64,000 bases of DNA. It comes from Pelosinus fermentans JBW45 (GTDB lineage Bacteria; Bacillota; Negativicutes; DSM-13327). Positions 63,928 to 64,000 of the stretch are shown piece after piece. The stretch is taken from positions 3,378,501 to 3,442,500 of the forward strand of contig NZ_CP010978.1 in the NCBI RefSeq assembly GCF_000271665.2. Reading direction: 5' to 3'. A model generated the notes under the pieces. The model was not told where the DNA came from, searched no databases, and was given only the letters and a program-made list of their open reading frames with translations. The translations under genes and the position numbers were made by a program. How positions within the stretch are numbered: position 1 is the first letter of the stretch; each line of letters begins with the position of its first letter.

Positions 63928-64000
63928 AATAAGCCACCTCCTCTATTGTTTTTCCGATTATTTTATCTTTATTGTTATTGTTTATTATTGTTTTAACTTA

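Noticed and set aside
1-64000. CRISPR arrays, tRNA or rRNA genes
   Set aside because: No regularly spaced repeats, no cloverleaf with TTCGA-type arm and no rRNA sequence was found on reading.

Overview
The window reads as chromosome of a low-GC, anaerobic, endospore-forming Firmicute. An SspF-type spore DNA-binding protein, oxygen-sensitive glycyl radical enzymes, ferredoxin-nitroreductases, a BirA-controlled bioH-bioC pair and an Lnt-like acyltransferase fit a spore-forming Negativicute of the Sporomusa/Pelosinus kind. That placement is inference. Most of the DNA is AT-rich; the P1-family peptidase at the left edge is clearly GC-rich and looks acquired.

Left part (1-25.9 kb): many small one- or two-gene modules, mostly regulator plus enzyme or transporter. 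These include LysR/NmrA reductase, MarR/hydrolase, ROK/MFS, HxlR/ferredoxin-nitroreductase, TrmB/reductase and HxlR/flavodoxin. Gene decay is heavy. A DUF255 thioredoxin-domain gene is cut by a 41-bp insertion just before its CHWC motif, an HD-domain gene and an XRE regulator are frameshifted, and azlC survives only as its C-terminus. A second HxlR/flavodoxin pair has lost both 5' ends in one deletion. Several remnants consist of a gene's 3' end with its terminator (sspF, XRE, a small membrane protein).

Middle (26-30.5 kb): a group II intron whose reverse transcriptase is interrupted, exactly after its YADD catalytic motif, by a second complete group II intron with its own reverse transcriptase. 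Removing the inner intron restores the outer frame. A possible small structured RNA with promoter and terminator lies just upstream.

30.6-50.6 kb: a PNPOx-family gene with an early stop, a frameshifted MFS pump, bioH-bioC behind a textbook BirA operator, an HTH-methyltransferase fusion, a UvrA2-like ABC protein with MarR, chrA, an OPT-family transporter, a double-GTPase bacterial dynamin and a threonine-aldolase-like PLP enzyme.

Right part (50.5-64 kb): the most interesting block. It holds two different glycyl radical enzymes (one resembling E. coli YbiW, the other PflD), each with its own activase, one fructose-6-phosphate-aldolase-type transaldolase, a split fructose-type PTS (IIA, IIC, IIB), a PRD-type PTS regulator and a DeoR regulator. 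By analogy with the reported E. coli functions this is a single locus for import and radical ring-opening of anhydrohexitols (1,5-anhydroglucitol and 1,5-anhydromannitol), followed by aldol cleavage. A 39-codon ORF sits between the YbiW-like enzyme and the PLP enzyme and is coupled to both.

No rRNA, tRNA or CRISPR array was recognised.
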